Assembly (NCBI GenBank): GCA_002336845.1 | Contig: DDEX01000057.1 | Span: 78,110-88,162 of the forward strand | Length of the DNA: 10,053 bases | Reading direction: 5' to 3' | DNA from: Rhodobacteraceae bacterium UBA1943 | GTDB taxonomy: Bacteria; Pseudomonadota; Alphaproteobacteria; Rhodobacterales; Rhodobacteraceae | In this document: one piece after another, positions 8,808-10,053 of the stretch | Layout: each line of letters starts with the position of its first letter | How positions within the stretch are numbered: position 1 is the first letter of the stretch | Notes under the pieces: model-generated | Told to the model about the DNA's origin: nothing | The model's input: the letters and a program-made list of their open reading frames with translations, nothing else | The model's database searches: none | Position numbers and translations under genes: made by a program

Positions 8808-9295
8808 TGAAACTGGCCGTGACCACGCTGGTGCTTCTGGCCGTGGTCGCGGCCGCCGATGCCTGGGTGCGGCTGGCACCCACTGACCCCGCGGTCTGGA
8901 ATGTTGATCCACGGCAGGGCATGACGCTTGGGCAGGGCGGCCTTTCCCTACCTGTCGGCGATGCGCCCCCCAAGGTTGAACAGTTGCGCAACGGGGCGAC
9001 GACGCAGTTCCTTTCACCCCTTTCCGCGCAGGCCGTGCTGGCCCGGCTGGACAGCATTGCTCTGGCAACCCCGCGCACCACACGGCTGGCGGGAAGTGCC
9101 GAAGAGGGGCGGATCACCTGGGTCACACGTTCGGCGCTGTGGGGCTTTCCCGATTACACGACCGCGCAGGCGCAGCAGAGGCAAGGCATTACCAAGGTGA
9201 CGCTTTGGGCGCGGCAGCGGTTTGGCTACAGTGATCTGGGCGTGAACGCGGCACGGCTGACAGGCTGGATTGACCAGTTGCTGAGCGCCCCTTGA
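8807..9295 (+). CDS. DUF1499-like exported or membrane-anchored protein
   Basis: This 162-residue protein resembles the DUF1499 family (PF07386 from recall), which has no known function. A hydrophobic N-terminus (residues 2-17, KLAVTTLVLLAVVAAA) then WVRLAP suggests a signal peptide or a single membrane anchor, with the rest in the periplasm. Family-like features of the body are a Pro-rich stretch near residue 50, the strand ITWVTRSALWGFPDYTT near 104-120, and the segment KVTLWARQRFGYSDLGVNAARLTGWI near the end. That last stretch, with its SDLGVN, is the clearest family mark. The ATG overlaps the speB stop in TGATG, so translation is probably coupled to speB. prfA begins 31 bases after its stop. 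The C-terminal LLSAP end and the length are typical of the family. Confidence 0.8.
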   Translation: MKLAVTTLVLLAVVAAADAWVRLAPTDPAVWNVDPRQGMTLGQGGLSLPVGDAPPKVEQLRNGATTQFLSPLSAQAVLARLDSIALATPRTTRLAGSAEEGRITWVTRSALWGFPDYTTAQAQQRQGITKVTLWARQRFGYSDLGVNAARLTGWIDQLLSAP

Positions 9296-9326
9296 CCGCA
9301 GGCAGGCCATCGGCCAAACCCGGCCC

Positions 9327-10053
9327 ATGGTTCCGCTCGACAAACTTGCCCAGATCACCCAGCGTTTCGAGTTTCTCGAGGCGCAGCTGCACGCCGGGGC
9401 CGCCCCGGCGGAAATCGCCCGGATCAGCCGCGAATATTCCGACCTGAAGCCCGTGGCCGAGGAAATCGCCGCCTATCGCCAGGCGCTGGACGATCTGGCC
9501 GAGGCCGAGGCGATGCTGGCCGACCCCGAGATGAAGGCGCTGGCCGAGGATGAGATTCCGGCGCTGAAGGCCCGCATTCCCCAGATGGAACAGGCGCTGC
9601 GCATCGCCCTGCTGCCCAAGGATGCCGCCGATGCCCGCCCCGCCATTCTGGAGATCCGCCCCGGCACCGGCGGCGAGGAGGCGAGCCTGTTTGCCGGCGA
9701 CCTGGCCCGGATGTATCAGCGTTACGCCGAGCGGATGGGCTGGCGGTTCGAGGTGCTGGAGCATCAGGAATCCGACCTTGGCGGCGTGAAGGAATTCACC
9801 GCCCATGTGCAGGGCGAAGGGGTCTATGCCCGACTGAAATTCGAATCCGGCGTTCACCGCGTTCAGCGCGTGCCGGAAACCGAGGCGGGTGGGCGCATCC
9901 ATACCTCTGCCGCCACCGTGGCCGTTCTGCCCGAGGCGGAAGAGGTCGATATCGACATTCCGGCATCCGACATCCGCATCGACACCATGCGCAGTTCCGG
10001 CGCGGGGGGCCAGCATGTGAACACGACCGACTCGGCGGTGCGCATCACGCATA
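9327..10053 (+). CDS. prfA: Peptide chain release factor 1, 5' part (3' end outside window)
   Basis: RF1 recognises UAA and UAG stop codons in the ribosomal A site and triggers release of the finished protein. The frame is open from the ATG at 9327 to the right edge, giving about 242 of roughly 350 residues. The helical N-terminal domain (residues 1-100) is rich in Glu and Ala. The codon-reading PxT motif is PET (183-185), in RVPETEAGGRIHTSAATV. The catalytic GGQ loop is at G227-G228-Q229 in SSGAGGQHVNTTDSAVRITH, where Q229 would be methylated by PrmC. PxT rather than SPF identifies RF1 instead of RF2. The start MVPLDKL matches relatives. No ribosome site is visible before the ATG, and the nearest candidate promoter (TTGACC 9292-9297) would place transcription start close to the ATG. 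The gene is absent from simple stop-to-stop listings only because its stop lies outside the window. Confidence 0.97.
   Translation, partial: MVPLDKLAQITQRFEFLEAQLHAGAAPAEIARISREYSDLKPVAEEIAAYRQALDDLAEAEAMLADPEMKALAEDEIPALKARIPQMEQALRIALLPKDAADARPAILEIRPGTGGEEASLFAGDLARMYQRYAERMGWRFEVLEHQESDLGGVKEFTAHVQGEGVYARLKFESGVHRVQRVPETEAGGRIHTSAATVAVLPEAEEVDIDIPASDIRIDTMRSSGAGGQHVNTTDSAVRITH

Noticed and set aside
7848..9083. 411-codon open frame on the - strand opposite speB
   Set aside because: It is a shadow of agmatinase. No family pattern is visible in it.
9189..10052. 287-codon open frame on the - strand at the right edge
   Set aside because: It is antisense to prfA, which carries the PxT and GGQ motifs on the + strand.

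Overview
The window is a stretch of ordinary chromosome from a G+C-rich alphaproteobacterium, most likely in the Rhodobacteraceae (Rhodobacterales). This rests on the family-typical start residues of the AlaS and PrfA proteins, the form of the agmatinase, the Rhodobacter-like gene set (recA, alaS, class II amidotransferase, DUF6636-type secreted protein, PF15887-type metallopeptidase, agmatinase, DUF1499, prfA), the strong G/C bias at third codon positions, and promoter-like -10 elements of weak consensus. The family assignment is from recall, not from a search.

All genes are on the + strand. The left edge cuts into recA, whose 3' part ends at 674 and is followed by a clean intrinsic terminator. 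A candidate promoter then leads into alaS (alanyl-tRNA synthetase). One base after it begins a small DUF1330-like gene, and the pair ends at a near-perfect terminator with a GAAA loop. Next, behind the only perfect TATAAT noted in the intergenic regions, is a class II glutamine amidotransferase of the YafJ/EgtC type. It is followed by a small secreted cysteine-rich protein gene (DUF6636-like) that is broken by a one-base loss.

The middle holds a class III PLP aminotransferase and a zinc-ribbon/HExxH metallopeptidase, each with its own candidate promoter. The right part holds agmatinase (speB), a DUF1499-like membrane-anchored or exported protein whose start overlaps the speB stop, and the 5' part of prfA (release factor 1), which runs off the right edge.

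Functionally the window mixes information-processing genes (recA, alaS, prfA) with nitrogen and amine metabolism (amidotransferase, aminotransferase, agmatinase). Agmatinase makes putrescine, and the nearby aminotransferase resembles enzymes that take putrescine and other omega-amines, so a shared role in polyamine breakdown is possible but unproven. I see no mobile element, CRISPR array, tRNA, rRNA or defence system. No undescribed multi-gene system stands out. The most useful second looks are the frameshifted secreted protein gene, the regulatory region of the amidotransferase, and the aminotransferase/agmatinase neighbourhood.
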